Shown here in pieces: positions 22,561-28,034 of a stretch of DNA of 28,034 nucleotides. A model generated the notes under the pieces. The model saw only the letters and a list, made by a program, of their open reading frames with translations. It was not told where the DNA came from and did not search any database. The translations under genes were made by a program, and so were the position numbers. Position 1 is the first letter of the stretch. Each line of letters begins with the position of its first letter. Origin of the DNA: a virus; IMG/VR virus record IMGVR_UViG_3300027899_000054, positions 1 through 28,034 of that record. The stretch is one strand, 5' to 3'.

Positions 22561-23145
22561 TTATTCTTCTAATACATCATCATTGGATGAATAGATCTGT
22601 TTCATCTCTTCAGTGATATGTTCTTCAAACCAATGCTCGATCTCAACCCACGGAATAGTGATCCCTTGGTGCGGAGCGCATTCAATGAATGCCCTCTTGA
22701 ATTCCTGATGAAGAATAAACGCCAAGGAAAAACATATCCCATCGAAGCACTCTGTTTTCTCTCCGCGGTATCCAGTACTGACCAAATAAAACTGACAAAC
22801 ATTGAGAGCCAAATCAGCAGGCCCCGAACCGCCATAGCCAAACTCAAACCCATTTGGCGAATGATGAACCACCAAATGTGGAACATTGGTCAGGCACGTT
22901 CCAACTTCATCACGATCATCACTAGATCGCCCTAATACCAATGCTTGGCGAAGAGAGATAAAATCATCGATCTCGCCATCTGAAAATTTGTCTCGTTTGC
23001 ACGTGTTGTCCATATCATCTCCTCGATGGCCTCGACAAACAGGCCCCATTCCAGCATTAACAGAAATTGGATTGCTTAGTGGTTTCTTGCACCGTGAGCA
23101 ATAACTGACACGGCTCACACCGCCAAAAGCCAATTGCTGAAACAT
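22561..23145 (-). CDS. DUF6011/DUF6166-type protein
   Basis: This 194-residue protein has an N-terminal cysteine motif, SYCSRCKKPLSNPISVNAGM then GPVCRGH (residues 14-40), matching the DUF6011 zinc-knuckle pattern CSRCGRPLxxPxSxxxGxGPVC. The next domain holds VPHLVVHHSPNGFEFGYGGS then GPADLALNVCQF (about 88-119), matching DUF6166, a domain common in mobile elements. The C-terminal helix is acidic. Function is unknown. DNA or RNA binding is plausible for the zinc part. The DNA is AT-richer than the neighbouring genes. GAGGAG from the integrase end serves as ribosome site, with a two-base gap. Confidence 0.75.
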   Translation of the reverse strand: MFQQLAFGGVSRVSYCSRCKKPLSNPISVNAGMGPVCRGHRGDDMDNTCKRDKFSDGEIDDFISLRQALVLGRSSDDRDEVGTCLTNVPHLVVHHSPNGFEFGYGGSGPADLALNVCQFYLVSTGYRGEKTECFDGICFSLAFILHQEFKRAFIECAPHQGITIPWVEIEHWFEEHITEEMKQIYSSNDDVLEE

Positions 23146-23147
23146 CT

Positions 23148-24092
23148 CTACATCTCCTCGACCGCTGCGCGCATATCGCTCTCACGCGGACCGGTGTAAT
23201 ACTTCAACAGTACCGTCTCGTTGTCGCCTGTTTCCTGGCTGGCAGCCTTGAGCGCCGCCGGGAAACGGCTCGGATCGCCGCGCATGTAAGCCGCCATGTA
23301 GTTCATCACGAACTGATGACGCATGTAATGCGGAGTGGCTTTCACACCCGCAGCCTCAGCAATCAGCACAAATCGCCTCCATGCCGTTTCCCGCCCAATG
23401 GACAGACCGTGCTCATCGGTGATCAACGTCCCTTCCACAGAGACAGGCATCCGGCCTAGCCATGCATGGATGCGTTTCTCCAGGGTGCTCCTCACGTGCG
23501 GCCAGCGGTGCTTCATCCCCTTTCCAAGAAGGTGCATCTTCCCGCCTTCCAACTCATCCAAATCGGACAGGCTGAGCTCCACCACCTCGCTGATCCGTAG
23601 ACCGGCATCGAGCATCAAATGGAAGATAAGACTGTCGCGCAAGCCAAGCAGGGATCCATCCGCCTCGAGCGCATCCGCAGCCGCCTCGAGCCGGGACTGT
23701 TCCTCAGCCGTCACATCACGTGGTGCCTGGGGGACTGCCTCCACGTATGGGATCCGTGCCGTAGGATCGTCTTCCAGGATGCCCTCCTGGATGGCCCATT
23801 TGATCAGCAAACGGACCGATGCCAGCTTGCGTTTGTGCGTGGCGGGAGCGTTCTCGAATTGCGAAAAATACTCCCCAACATTGACCGGGTTCATGTGCTC
23901 CGGCTCGAACGCCACACCGTAGCGCTCCTCGAACCAGGTCGCCATCAATCGGATGTCGCGCTCATAGGCTTCCAGCGTCTTCACATCCCGGTCACGCCGC
24001 TTCTGGCTCGGCGTCTGTTTCAGCCACAGCGCAAAGGACTCGCTCCAGTGCAGCGTAGGCGTCACACGGACATTAGAAAGGCTGGTCAGCAT
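23148..24092 (-). CDS. int: Tyrosine recombinase/integrase
   Basis: The product has 314 residues from the ATG at 24092 (AAGGAAG upstream, 20-base overlap with the preceding gene). It would integrate and excise the element at an att site by strand exchange. An N-terminal SAM-like core-binding domain (about 12-115: ESFALWLKQTP, LEAYERDIRLMATWF, KRKLASVRLLIKWAI) precedes the catalytic domain. There DAGLRISEVVEL gives Arg166, GKGMKHRWP gives Lys191, PHYMRHQF gives His255 and Arg258, and VLLKYYTG gives the nucleophile Tyr298 or Tyr299. The usual LGH before the Tyr reads TGD, and an insert lies before it. It sits in the middle of the early operon rather than at an end. Confidence 0.9.
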   Translation of the reverse strand: MLTSLSNVRVTPTLHWSESFALWLKQTPSQKRRDRDVKTLEAYERDIRLMATWFEERYGVAFEPEHMNPVNVGEYFSQFENAPATHKRKLASVRLLIKWAIQEGILEDDPTARIPYVEAVPQAPRDVTAEEQSRLEAAADALEADGSLLGLRDSLIFHLMLDAGLRISEVVELSLSDLDELEGGKMHLLGKGMKHRWPHVRSTLEKRIHAWLGRMPVSVEGTLITDEHGLSIGRETAWRRFVLIAEAAGVKATPHYMRHQFVMNYMAAYMRGDPSRFPAALKAASQETGDNETVLLKYYTGPRESDMRAAVEEM

Positions 24093-24306
24093 ATTCCACT
24101 TCCTTTGGCATCGTATCCAGGAAAGACTGCGCCCGATCGGCCCACCGGATGGCATACTTCATGGCCGCGGTTGCCGTTTTGAAGGACAGCTTCCCTCGGT
24201 AGGCATAGCGCCGTTGGCCCTGGCGGTAGATGAACGGGTGATACCGCTTTGCGGAATGGTTCGTTATCTTTTGATAGCCTGGTTGAATTAACATGGACAT
24301 GTTCAT
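24073..24306 (-). CDS. Small basic protein upstream of the integrase
   Basis: This 77-residue, strongly basic protein contains SAKRYHPFIYRQGQRRYAYR then GKLSFKTATAAMKYAIRWAD. The beta-hairpin-plus-helix pattern is similar to AP2-type or Arm-type DNA-binding domains found at the front of integrases. The start overlaps the previous stop (ATGA), and a later ATG at 24300 has better spacing from GGAGG. The gene overlaps the integrase start by 20 bases. A role as a detached arm-binding domain or excisionase is a reasonable guess, not shown. Confidence 0.6.
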   Translation of the reverse strand: MNMSMLIQPGYQKITNHSAKRYHPFIYRQGQRRYAYRGKLSFKTATAAMKYAIRWADRAQSFLDTMPKEVEYADQPF

Positions 24307-24584
24307 GCCTCCATCTTGTAAAGAGCAAATGGGGTATAAACCTGCAAGCCCGATTTAAAAATCTTGGTCACACTGCCGGTCGTCCAATAGCCAGCGCCTT
24401 CTGTGTGTTCGATGCACTCTTCCAGTGTTGTTTCGAACCAACCAACTGGCTGCCCCTCCGCCGCCAGCTTTTCAGGCGTGTCTTTCCACTGTTTGAAAAT
24501 CCGCCTGGGCAGGCTTCGTGCCGTCGCGGCGAACAGGCTCGCCGGTCCGGCTGGATACTTGTCGCTCTGGATTGTGTCTGGCAT
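24303..24584 (-). CDS. Small protein of 93 residues, unknown
   Basis: A GGAGG site six bases upstream of the ATG at 24584 and a stop overlapping the next gene support it. It contains SLPRRIFKQWKDTPEKLAAE and a beta-rich end (GYWTTGSVTKIFKSGLQVYT). No family or catalytic motif is recognised. It belongs to the early leftward operon. Confidence 0.6.
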   Translation of the reverse strand: MPDTIQSDKYPAGPASLFAATARSLPRRIFKQWKDTPEKLAAEGQPVGWFETTLEECIEHTEGAGYWTTGSVTKIFKSGLQVYTPFALYKMEA

Positions 24585-24593
24585 GGCGTCCTC

Positions 24594-24932
24594 CTAAGCC
24601 TTGAAATATTTCCGCAGGATTTTGAACTGCTCTTCCGACCATGCCACGTGCGTGCCGTCCATCTCCCGCCACAAGATCAGTCCCATGGTCCGCATGATCT
24701 GGCCGAGCATCTTCGGCTCCAGGATCATGCTGCTCTCGTCCAGGATGTCCTTCAGCAGGGCTTCCCAATATTTCTTCCCATCCAGGTCGGTGTGACTTTC
24801 ACCCGTCTGCATGTACTGGCGCAGCGCCTTCACCCCGGCCTGCGCCGCATCGAACGGGATCGCCGTCACCTTGGGCGATGCCTGCATCAGTCGCGCCCGG
24901 GTATCCATATCGAGCAAATCAGAATTATTCAT
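24594..24932 (-). CDS. Small helical protein of 112 residues, unknown
   Basis: An AAGGAG ribosome site precedes the ATG at 24932. The protein is helical and mildly acidic: FDAAQAGVKALRQYMQTGES, then LLKDILDESSMILEPKMLG and a C-terminal EEQFKILRKYFK. No known domain is seen. Upstream of it lies a heptamer repeat and the tRNA-like element, so it may be the first gene of a sub-operon, although no promoter is evident there. Confidence 0.6.
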   Translation of the reverse strand: MNNSDLLDMDTRARLMQASPKVTAIPFDAAQAGVKALRQYMQTGESHTDLDGKKYWEALLKDILDESSMILEPKMLGQIMRTMGLILWREMDGTHVAWSEEQFKILRKYFKA

Positions 24933-24947
24933 GGCTTCTCCTTTTGA

Positions 24948-24982
24948 ACTGAAAACTGTTTACTGAACACTGATCACTGAAC
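24948..24982. repeat. Heptamer repeat (ACTGNNN)x5
   Basis: The units ACTGAAA, ACTGTTT, ACTGAAC, ACTGATC and ACTGAAC are contiguous. It lies between the 112-residue gene start and the tRNA-like element, with the same period and ACTG core as the arrays at 4688 and 27595. Confidence 0.9.
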
Positions 24983-24985
24983 CTG

Positions 24986-25105
24986 TGGGGCACCCGGGAT
25001 TCGGACCCGGCTTCGAGCCTGCGCACACTATTACCAGTAAAAAGGCTCTTTCCAAAATGGCTGCTTGACCCGAGTGCGCCGCCACTCCTCAAACTGCCTG
25101 CCCCA
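24986..25105 (-). tRNA. tRNA-like element, atypical, about 120 nt
   Basis: In the leftward strand the 5' end TGGGGCA (25105-25099) pairs exactly with the 3' end TGCCCCA (24992-24986), like an acceptor stem. Just before the 3' strand lies a T-arm: CCGGG, loop TCCGAAT, CCCGG. Preceding that is a GAGCC/GGCTC five-bp stem with a 24-base loop and a GAAG spacer, like an enlarged anticodon arm with a short variable loop. The D-arm region is too long (about 47 bases) and I cannot place a standard D-arm or an anticodon. There is no encoded CCA. It could be an odd viral tRNA, a tRNA remnant, or a tRNA-derived attachment site. Confidence 0.4.
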
Positions 25106-25111
25106 GTTTTT

Positions 25112-25204
25112 CTACCCGATCAAAAAATAAGCCAACAGTCCGAGACCGCAGCAAAGCAGTCCGACCAACACTATCGAAAGTTCGACCAGGGTGATTGTTT
25201 TCAT
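25112..25204 (-). CDS. 30-residue single-helix membrane peptide
   Basis: The ATG at 25204 has GAGAGG upstream and the stop is TAG at 25112. The peptide MKTITLVELSIVLVGLLCCG continues into a Leu/Tyr/Phe end, giving one hydrophobic helix over nearly its whole length. It follows the 171-residue membrane protein by nine bases. Small phage membrane peptides of this sort often act in lysis timing, exclusion or envelope stress, but nothing here is diagnostic. Confidence 0.5.
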   Translation of the reverse strand: MKTITLVELSIVLVGLLCCGLGLLAYFLIG

Positions 25205-25213
25205 ATTTACCTC

Positions 25214-25729
25214 TCACTTGTTGATCGTCTGAACTTCTGCCAGTTTCTTGTTCGCCTCGCCCACCCGCACGATTGCCCTGGCCGCCAGGCGTATCATCTC
25301 GTCCATCGTCATCTGCCGTTTCTCCACGATCTCCGCCAGGCAGCGGCTTGCTTCGGTTAACTCATCGAACGCATCTTTGACCAATCCATTGGCCGCGTAT
25401 GGCAGGCGCAGACGACGGTGCTTGTCGGCATGACGCACCTTCTCACTGCGGATCATGGCCCCGATCACCATTGGCAAGCCGGAGAAGACGAAGGCGAATA
25501 AGGCCAGCATCGCCGCCTTCCATGAAATGACCGCCACCGCTGCCAGCGTGACCAGCACCCCGCCCACCACATAAAAAGCAGTGTATCCATCGTTGACCTT
25601 GCGCCGGTTCATCAGGCCGTTGTAGAGCACTCCGAACAGCGCCAGCAGGATGGCAAGCGCCGATCCCAGCACCAACAGGATGGTCGGATTGGACGTGAAT
25701 TGATTGAGAAATGAACCGAAATTCGCCAT
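25214..25729 (-). CDS. Membrane protein with three helices, unknown
   Basis: The product has 171 residues. Hydrophobic segments lie at about 17-38 (ILLVLGSALAILLALFGVLY), 50-67 (TAFYVVGGVLVTLAAVAV) and 69-92 (WKAAMLALFAFVFSGLPMVIGA). A basic loop and a helical cytoplasmic tail follow (DAFDELTEASRCLAEIVEKR, then AARAIVRVGEANKKLAEV). It is the second gene of the leftward early operon. No family is recognised. Confidence 0.6.
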   Translation of the reverse strand: MANFGSFLNQFTSNPTILLVLGSALAILLALFGVLYNGLMNRRKVNDGYTAFYVVGGVLVTLAAVAVISWKAAMLALFAFVFSGLPMVIGAMIRSEKVRHADKHRRLRLPYAANGLVKDAFDELTEASRCLAEIVEKRQMTMDEMIRLAARAIVRVGEANKKLAEVQTINK

Positions 25730-25745
25730 CTCACTGTTTCCCGTG

Positions 25746-26078
25746 CTATGCTGAATGTGCGTCTTGCTGGCTGATGACTCGATTGGATAAAACGATCAGG
25801 TGCTTGTCGATCGTCGGACTGAACGCCTCCGGCAGTACCGCACACAGCATGTCCACTGCCCAGTCTGCCCGCCAGTCATCGTGGTTGATCAGGATGATCC
25901 ACAGGAATTCCATCTTCGGCTCCATCATGCCCTTTTCCCAGTTCTGGACCGATGCGTGCGAAACGCTGGTGTTGACCAGGTGCTCATTCAATGCGTCTGC
26001 GAATGCCCGGTAGGTGAGCCCTTGCTTCTCTCGATAATCTCTTGTCACAATTGCCGCTGGATTTTTCGTCTCGTTCAT
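25746..26078 (-). CDS. Xre-family HTH regulator, Cro-like
   Basis: The product has 110 residues with one HTH domain near the N-terminus: REKQGLTYRAFADALNEHLV then NTSVSHASVQNWEKGMMEP (about residues 16-54). The rest is a short helical part. It is the first gene of the leftward early operon and faces a second HTH regulator across a 122-base intergenic region, as Cro faces CI in lambdoid phages. Transcription from the promoter at 26132-26159 would give a leader of about 47 bases. The gene probably represses its own promoter and the lysogeny promoter. Confidence 0.8.
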   Translation of the reverse strand: MNETKNPAAIVTRDYREKQGLTYRAFADALNEHLVNTSVSHASVQNWEKGMMEPKMEFLWIILINHDDWRADWAVDMLCAVLPEAFSPTIDKHLIVLSNRVISQQDAHSA

Positions 26079-26118
26079 TCTCTCTCCAAGTTCTTTTGAA
26101 TTACTGTCAAGCGTTCTT

Positions 26119-26132
26119 TACAAGTGCTTGTA
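26119..26132. promoter_or_regulatory. Predicted repressor operator TACAAG-TG-CTTGTA
   Basis: Two perfect six-base half-sites are separated by two bases and overlap the edge of the leftward -10 box. Related CAAG/CTTG half-sites recur at about 26086-26095 (CAAGTTCTTT) and around 26144-26160, suggesting several operators as in lambdoid switches. Confidence 0.6.
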
Positions 26133-26159
26133 TTTTACACACTCTTGTGAATTTGTCAA
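26132..26159 (-). promoter_or_regulatory. Early leftward promoter, TTGACA-16-TAAAAT
   Basis: A consensus -35 TTGACA (26159-26154) and -10 TAAAAT (26137-26132) face the Cro-like gene. The operator palindrome abuts the -10. It would drive the whole early operon. Confidence 0.75.
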
Positions 26160-26164
26160 GGGTA

Positions 26165-26193
26165 TTTACCAAAGTCGATGAAAACCATATAAT
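26165..26193 (+). promoter_or_regulatory. Rightward lysogeny promoter, TTTACC-17-TATAAT, leaderless
   Basis: A perfect -10 TATAAT (26188-26193) with TTTACC 17 bases upstream would start transcription at about 26200, the base before or at the A of the ATG at 26201. The mRNA would be leaderless, as for lambda cI from pRM. Confidence 0.65.
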
Positions 26194-26200
26194 CAAAGGT

Positions 26201-26596
26201 ATGGCCGATATGAATTTCAGGGACAAGTTCTTTGAGACTTATCTGGAATTCCAGCGGGTATCTCGAAATTCCAAAGTCACTGCCTTCGCAAAATATCTTT
26301 CAGAGAAAAATCGTTATGGCATAGTGTTCTCTCAACAATTGGTTTCCGGGTGGCTCAATGGCGATTTCTCTCCAGGTCAAAAATATGCCCCCGCTTTGGC
26401 CAGCATTATGGGAGAAGAAATTTACAACATGCTCGATCTCCCCCAGCCCGATCCAGATCTGGAAGCCCTCACCTATCTTTGGCCTTCCCTGCCAGAAAAA
26501 AAGCGCCAGGCCATCCGCGAAGATGCTCAAAAATACGTTACCGAAAATGAAACCGGCACCCAACCCAAACGACGACCCTCTGAAAAACATTCGTGA
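26201..26596 (+). CDS. HTH repressor, CI-like
   Basis: The product has 131 residues if it starts at the ATG at 26201, or 128 from the ATG at 26210. An open frame extends back to 26042 but crosses the promoters and is not credible. The HTH region is SKVTAFAKYLSEKNRYGIVF followed by SQQLVSGWLNGDFSPGQKYA (about residues 24-63), with a short linker and a helical C-terminus (LPEKKRQAIREDAQKYV). There is no Ser-Lys self-cleavage domain, so induction would need another route. It opens the plus-strand operon opposite the Cro-like gene. Confidence 0.75.
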   Translation: MADMNFRDKFFETYLEFQRVSRNSKVTAFAKYLSEKNRYGIVFSQQLVSGWLNGDFSPGQKYAPALASIMGEEIYNMLDLPQPDPDLEALTYLWPSLPEKKRQAIREDAQKYVTENETGTQPKRRPSEKHS

Positions 26597-26849
26597 ACTC
26601 TGGCCGCGCCTGCATCCCTGGCAGCGCAAGAGCCTGGTGATCCGGGCATTCTTCTATTCCCTCCCCGCTCGCCTGCAAAACCTTCACCCCTCGCATGTCG
26701 TCATCCCGGCCACCCTCGCCCAGGCCGCCGTTTTCATCATTGCCCTGCTTCACCCATCCCAATCAATCTTCATCCTGGCCGTTGGCAACATCTCCATCGT
26801 TGCCCTGGCCATGCTCCCTTCATTGGCTCATGCCAAAATCAAGAACTAA
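26547..26849 (+). CDS. Small membrane protein of the lysogeny operon
   Basis: The product has 100 residues from the ATG at 26547, overlapping the end of the repressor gene by 50 bases. The N-terminal half is basic and helical (NIRELWPRLHPWQRKSLVIR). Two hydrophobic helices occupy the C-terminal half (about 53-72 and 76-93). The ribosome site is weak, so coupling to the repressor is likely. A role in superinfection exclusion or lysogen maintenance is inferred from position only. Confidence 0.55.
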   Translation: MKPAPNPNDDPLKNIRELWPRLHPWQRKSLVIRAFFYSLPARLQNLHPSHVVIPATLAQAAVFIIALLHPSQSIFILAVGNISIVALAMLPSLAHAKIKN

Positions 26850-26863
26850 GAAAGGGGAACGTC

Positions 26864-27595
26864 ATGAAAAATCTATTCGAAAAACTAGTCAACTTCTGGA
26901 AGACCGGCAAGAATGGCAAGGCCATCATCATCGTGGTCGCCGTCTTGTTGCTCGCCTGCATCTGCTGCGCAGGTACGCTTTTGTGGGGCAACAAACTGGC
27001 CTCCTCGCCCACCTATCAGGCAACCTCCACTGCCAAAGTGGCCATTACCCAAACTTGGGAAGCCCGGCCATCAGAGACACCCGTTCCATCTCAAACCCCA
27101 TCGCCAACCTTCACCCCCAGGCCAACCAACACACCGACATTAACATTTACTCCCATTCCTCCAGAAGTCCTTACCGCTCAGGCACTTGCGCTCACGCAAA
27201 CACGTACCGCCTTCGATGCCACCTCTACCCGCCAGGCCTATACCGATCGACAAACGGCCACTGCGCAAGCCCATGCCGCCCAGGCTACTTTAATGGCAGG
27301 ATACAAAGATATCTACTGGAAAGAATTGGTCAGCTATGCCGACAATCACATTGGCGAAACAGTAAAAATATCCATACGCGTGTTCAACATCATCTCCGAC
27401 ACGCAACTCCAGGGATACTTCAGCGGCACCTACGAAGCGGTCATTGTGGTCATGCGTGAACCATACACGGGAATTTATGAAAACGATGCCATCACTGTTT
27501 ATGGAACTGTTTATGGTTTGCAATGTGGAACGAACGCATTTGGTGGCACCGTCTGCCAGCCAATGCTGACTGATGCCTTCTACACCAAGCCCTAA
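26864..27595 (+). CDS. Membrane-anchored, Pro/Thr/Ser-rich exported protein with C-terminal OB-like domain
   Basis: The product has 243 residues, with AAGGGG upstream of the ATG. One transmembrane anchor lies at about 20-42 (AIIIVVAVLLLACICCAG). A Pro/Thr/Ser spacer follows (PSPTFTPRPTNTPTLTFTPI, about 80-99), then a Gln/Ala/Thr helix (LTAQALALTQTRTAFDATST). The C-terminal domain (about 145-243) is beta-rich, with HIGETVKISIRVFNII, DAITVYGTVYGLQ and two Cys, consistent with an OB-like fold. TPTPT-type spacers are common in Chloroflexota surface proteins. It is the last gene of the lysogeny operon, so it may alter the host surface or block other phages. Confidence 0.65.
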   Translation: MKNLFEKLVNFWKTGKNGKAIIIVVAVLLLACICCAGTLLWGNKLASSPTYQATSTAKVAITQTWEARPSETPVPSQTPSPTFTPRPTNTPTLTFTPIPPEVLTAQALALTQTRTAFDATSTRQAYTDRQTATAQAHAAQATLMAGYKDIYWKELVSYADNHIGETVKISIRVFNIISDTQLQGYFSGTYEAVIVVMREPYTGIYENDAITVYGTVYGLQCGTNAFGGTVCQPMLTDAFYTKP

Positions 27596-27650
27596 CTGAC
27601 CACTGAACACTGATTACTGTTCACTGATTACTGAACACTGTCCACTCACC
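27595..27650. repeat. Heptamer repeat (ACTGNNN)x7-8
   Basis: The units ACTGACC, ACTGAAC, ACTGATT, ACTGTTC, ACTGATT, ACTGAAC, ACTGTCC and a degenerate ACTCACC run from the stop codon of the exported-protein gene into the 5' end of the serine-recombinase frame. It is the longest of three such arrays in the window. Confidence 0.9.
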
Positions 27651-28034
27651 CCTTCCCTCCCGGCTCCCACATCTTCGCCTACCTGCGTGACAGCGGTCAC
27701 GAAGACCAGGAACTCTCCATTTCCCAACAGGAGAACGAGATCCGGATCTGGGCGCAGGCCAACGGTCTCATCCTCACCCACATCTACAAGGACGAAGCCC
27801 GCCGCGGCTCCACCGACGTAGGCCGCGACGATCTCCATGCCATGATGAAAACCTTCCGGCACGGCTGCCCCGAGCGCGGCGTCGTCGTCTGGAAGTACAA
27901 CCGTTTCGCCCGCAACATCGACAACGCCCAGTTCTACCGCGCCGAGATCCGCTCCCTCGGCTACACCTTCCACTCCCTCAACGATCAGATCCCCGAAGGT
28001 CCTGCCGGTCGCATCTTCGAAGCCCTCAGATCGG
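27638..28034 (+). CDS. Serine recombinase, N-terminal catalytic part, runs off the window
   Basis: The frame opens at 27635 and is still open at the window end. It encodes a resolvase catalytic domain: FAYLRDSGHEDQELSISQQE (the Ser of RDSG is the likely nucleophile, near 27690), then ENEIRIWAQANGLILTHIYK. Further on are DEARRGSTDVGRDDL, VVVWKYNRFARNIDNAQFY and LNDQIPEGPAGRIFEAL, all typical of the family. No ATG, GTG or TTG lies upstream in frame. A CTG at 27638, inside the heptamer repeat, is the only near-start. The 5' end may therefore have been replaced by the repeat. It could belong to this element or to a neighbour. Confidence 0.8.
   Translation, partial: MSTHPFPPGSHIFAYLRDSGHEDQELSISQQENEIRIWAQANGLILTHIYKDEARRGSTDVGRDDLHAMMKTFRHGCPERGVVVWKYNRFARNIDNAQFYRAEIRSLGYTFHSLNDQIPEGPAGRIFEALRS

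Noticed and set aside
27614-27973. 119-residue minus-strand open frame at the right end
   Set aside because: Antisense of the serine-recombinase catalytic domain; its last residues are only the heptamer repeat (SVISEQ).

Overview
The window reads as most of a temperate siphovirus-type prophage or phage genome from a moderately high-GC bacterium. I infer a Chloroflexota (Anaerolineae-like) host. The hints are an exported protein with a Pro/Thr/Ser linker of the TPxPTxTP kind, a serine recombinase with the YLRDSG...ELSISQQE N-terminus, and short palindromic and heptameric repeats of a type that litters such genomes. Taxonomy is an inference only. The genes are very tightly packed, with ATGA or TAATG overlaps almost throughout, and nearly all are on the minus strand, so the element is read right to left.

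Right end (27.6-26.2 kb, plus strand): a Cro/CI-like regulator whose own promoter would give a leaderless mRNA, a small two-helix membrane protein, and an exported Pro/Thr/Ser-rich protein. This looks like the set expressed in the lysogen. Beyond it, at the window edge, is the N-terminal part of a serine recombinase that has no ordinary start codon and abuts a heptamer repeat. The gap at 26.08-26.20 kb is a genetic switch: divergent promoters and a TACAAG-TG-CTTGTA operator.

Early region (26.1-22.3 kb, minus): a second HTH regulator, membrane proteins, a tRNA-like element, small unknown genes, a tyrosine integrase inside the operon, and a DUF6011/DUF6166-type protein. Replication region (22.1-18.8 kb): a large primase-helicase followed by four clusters of three CCTCAT boxes and an AT-rich stretch, a good candidate origin. 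Translocation region (18.8-15.0 kb): small membrane proteins, an FtsK/SpoIIIE-type ATPase and a four-helix membrane protein with a C-terminal HTH. This arrangement recalls the TraB/Spd modules of actinomycete conjugative elements more than a typical phage. Accessory region (15.0-12.5 kb): two zinc-ribbon proteins, a Gp37/Gp68 (DUF5131) protein and an ASCH-like protein.

Late control (12.53-11.89 kb): two promoter - short structured RNA - intrinsic terminator units. The second lies just upstream of the lysis genes, where lambda has pR'-6S RNA-tR'. I infer that late genes are switched on by antitermination. Late region (11.8-0 kb): holin-like protein, coiled-coil membrane protein, HD-GYP phosphodiesterase, M23 endolysin, small and large terminase, portal, SPP1 gp7/Mu F-like protein, protease-scaffold, capsid cement protein with a fibre-like extension, major capsid protein and first connector/tail genes. 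The tail genes would lie beyond the left edge, which itself carries an 18-bp inverted repeat that may be an assembly artefact.
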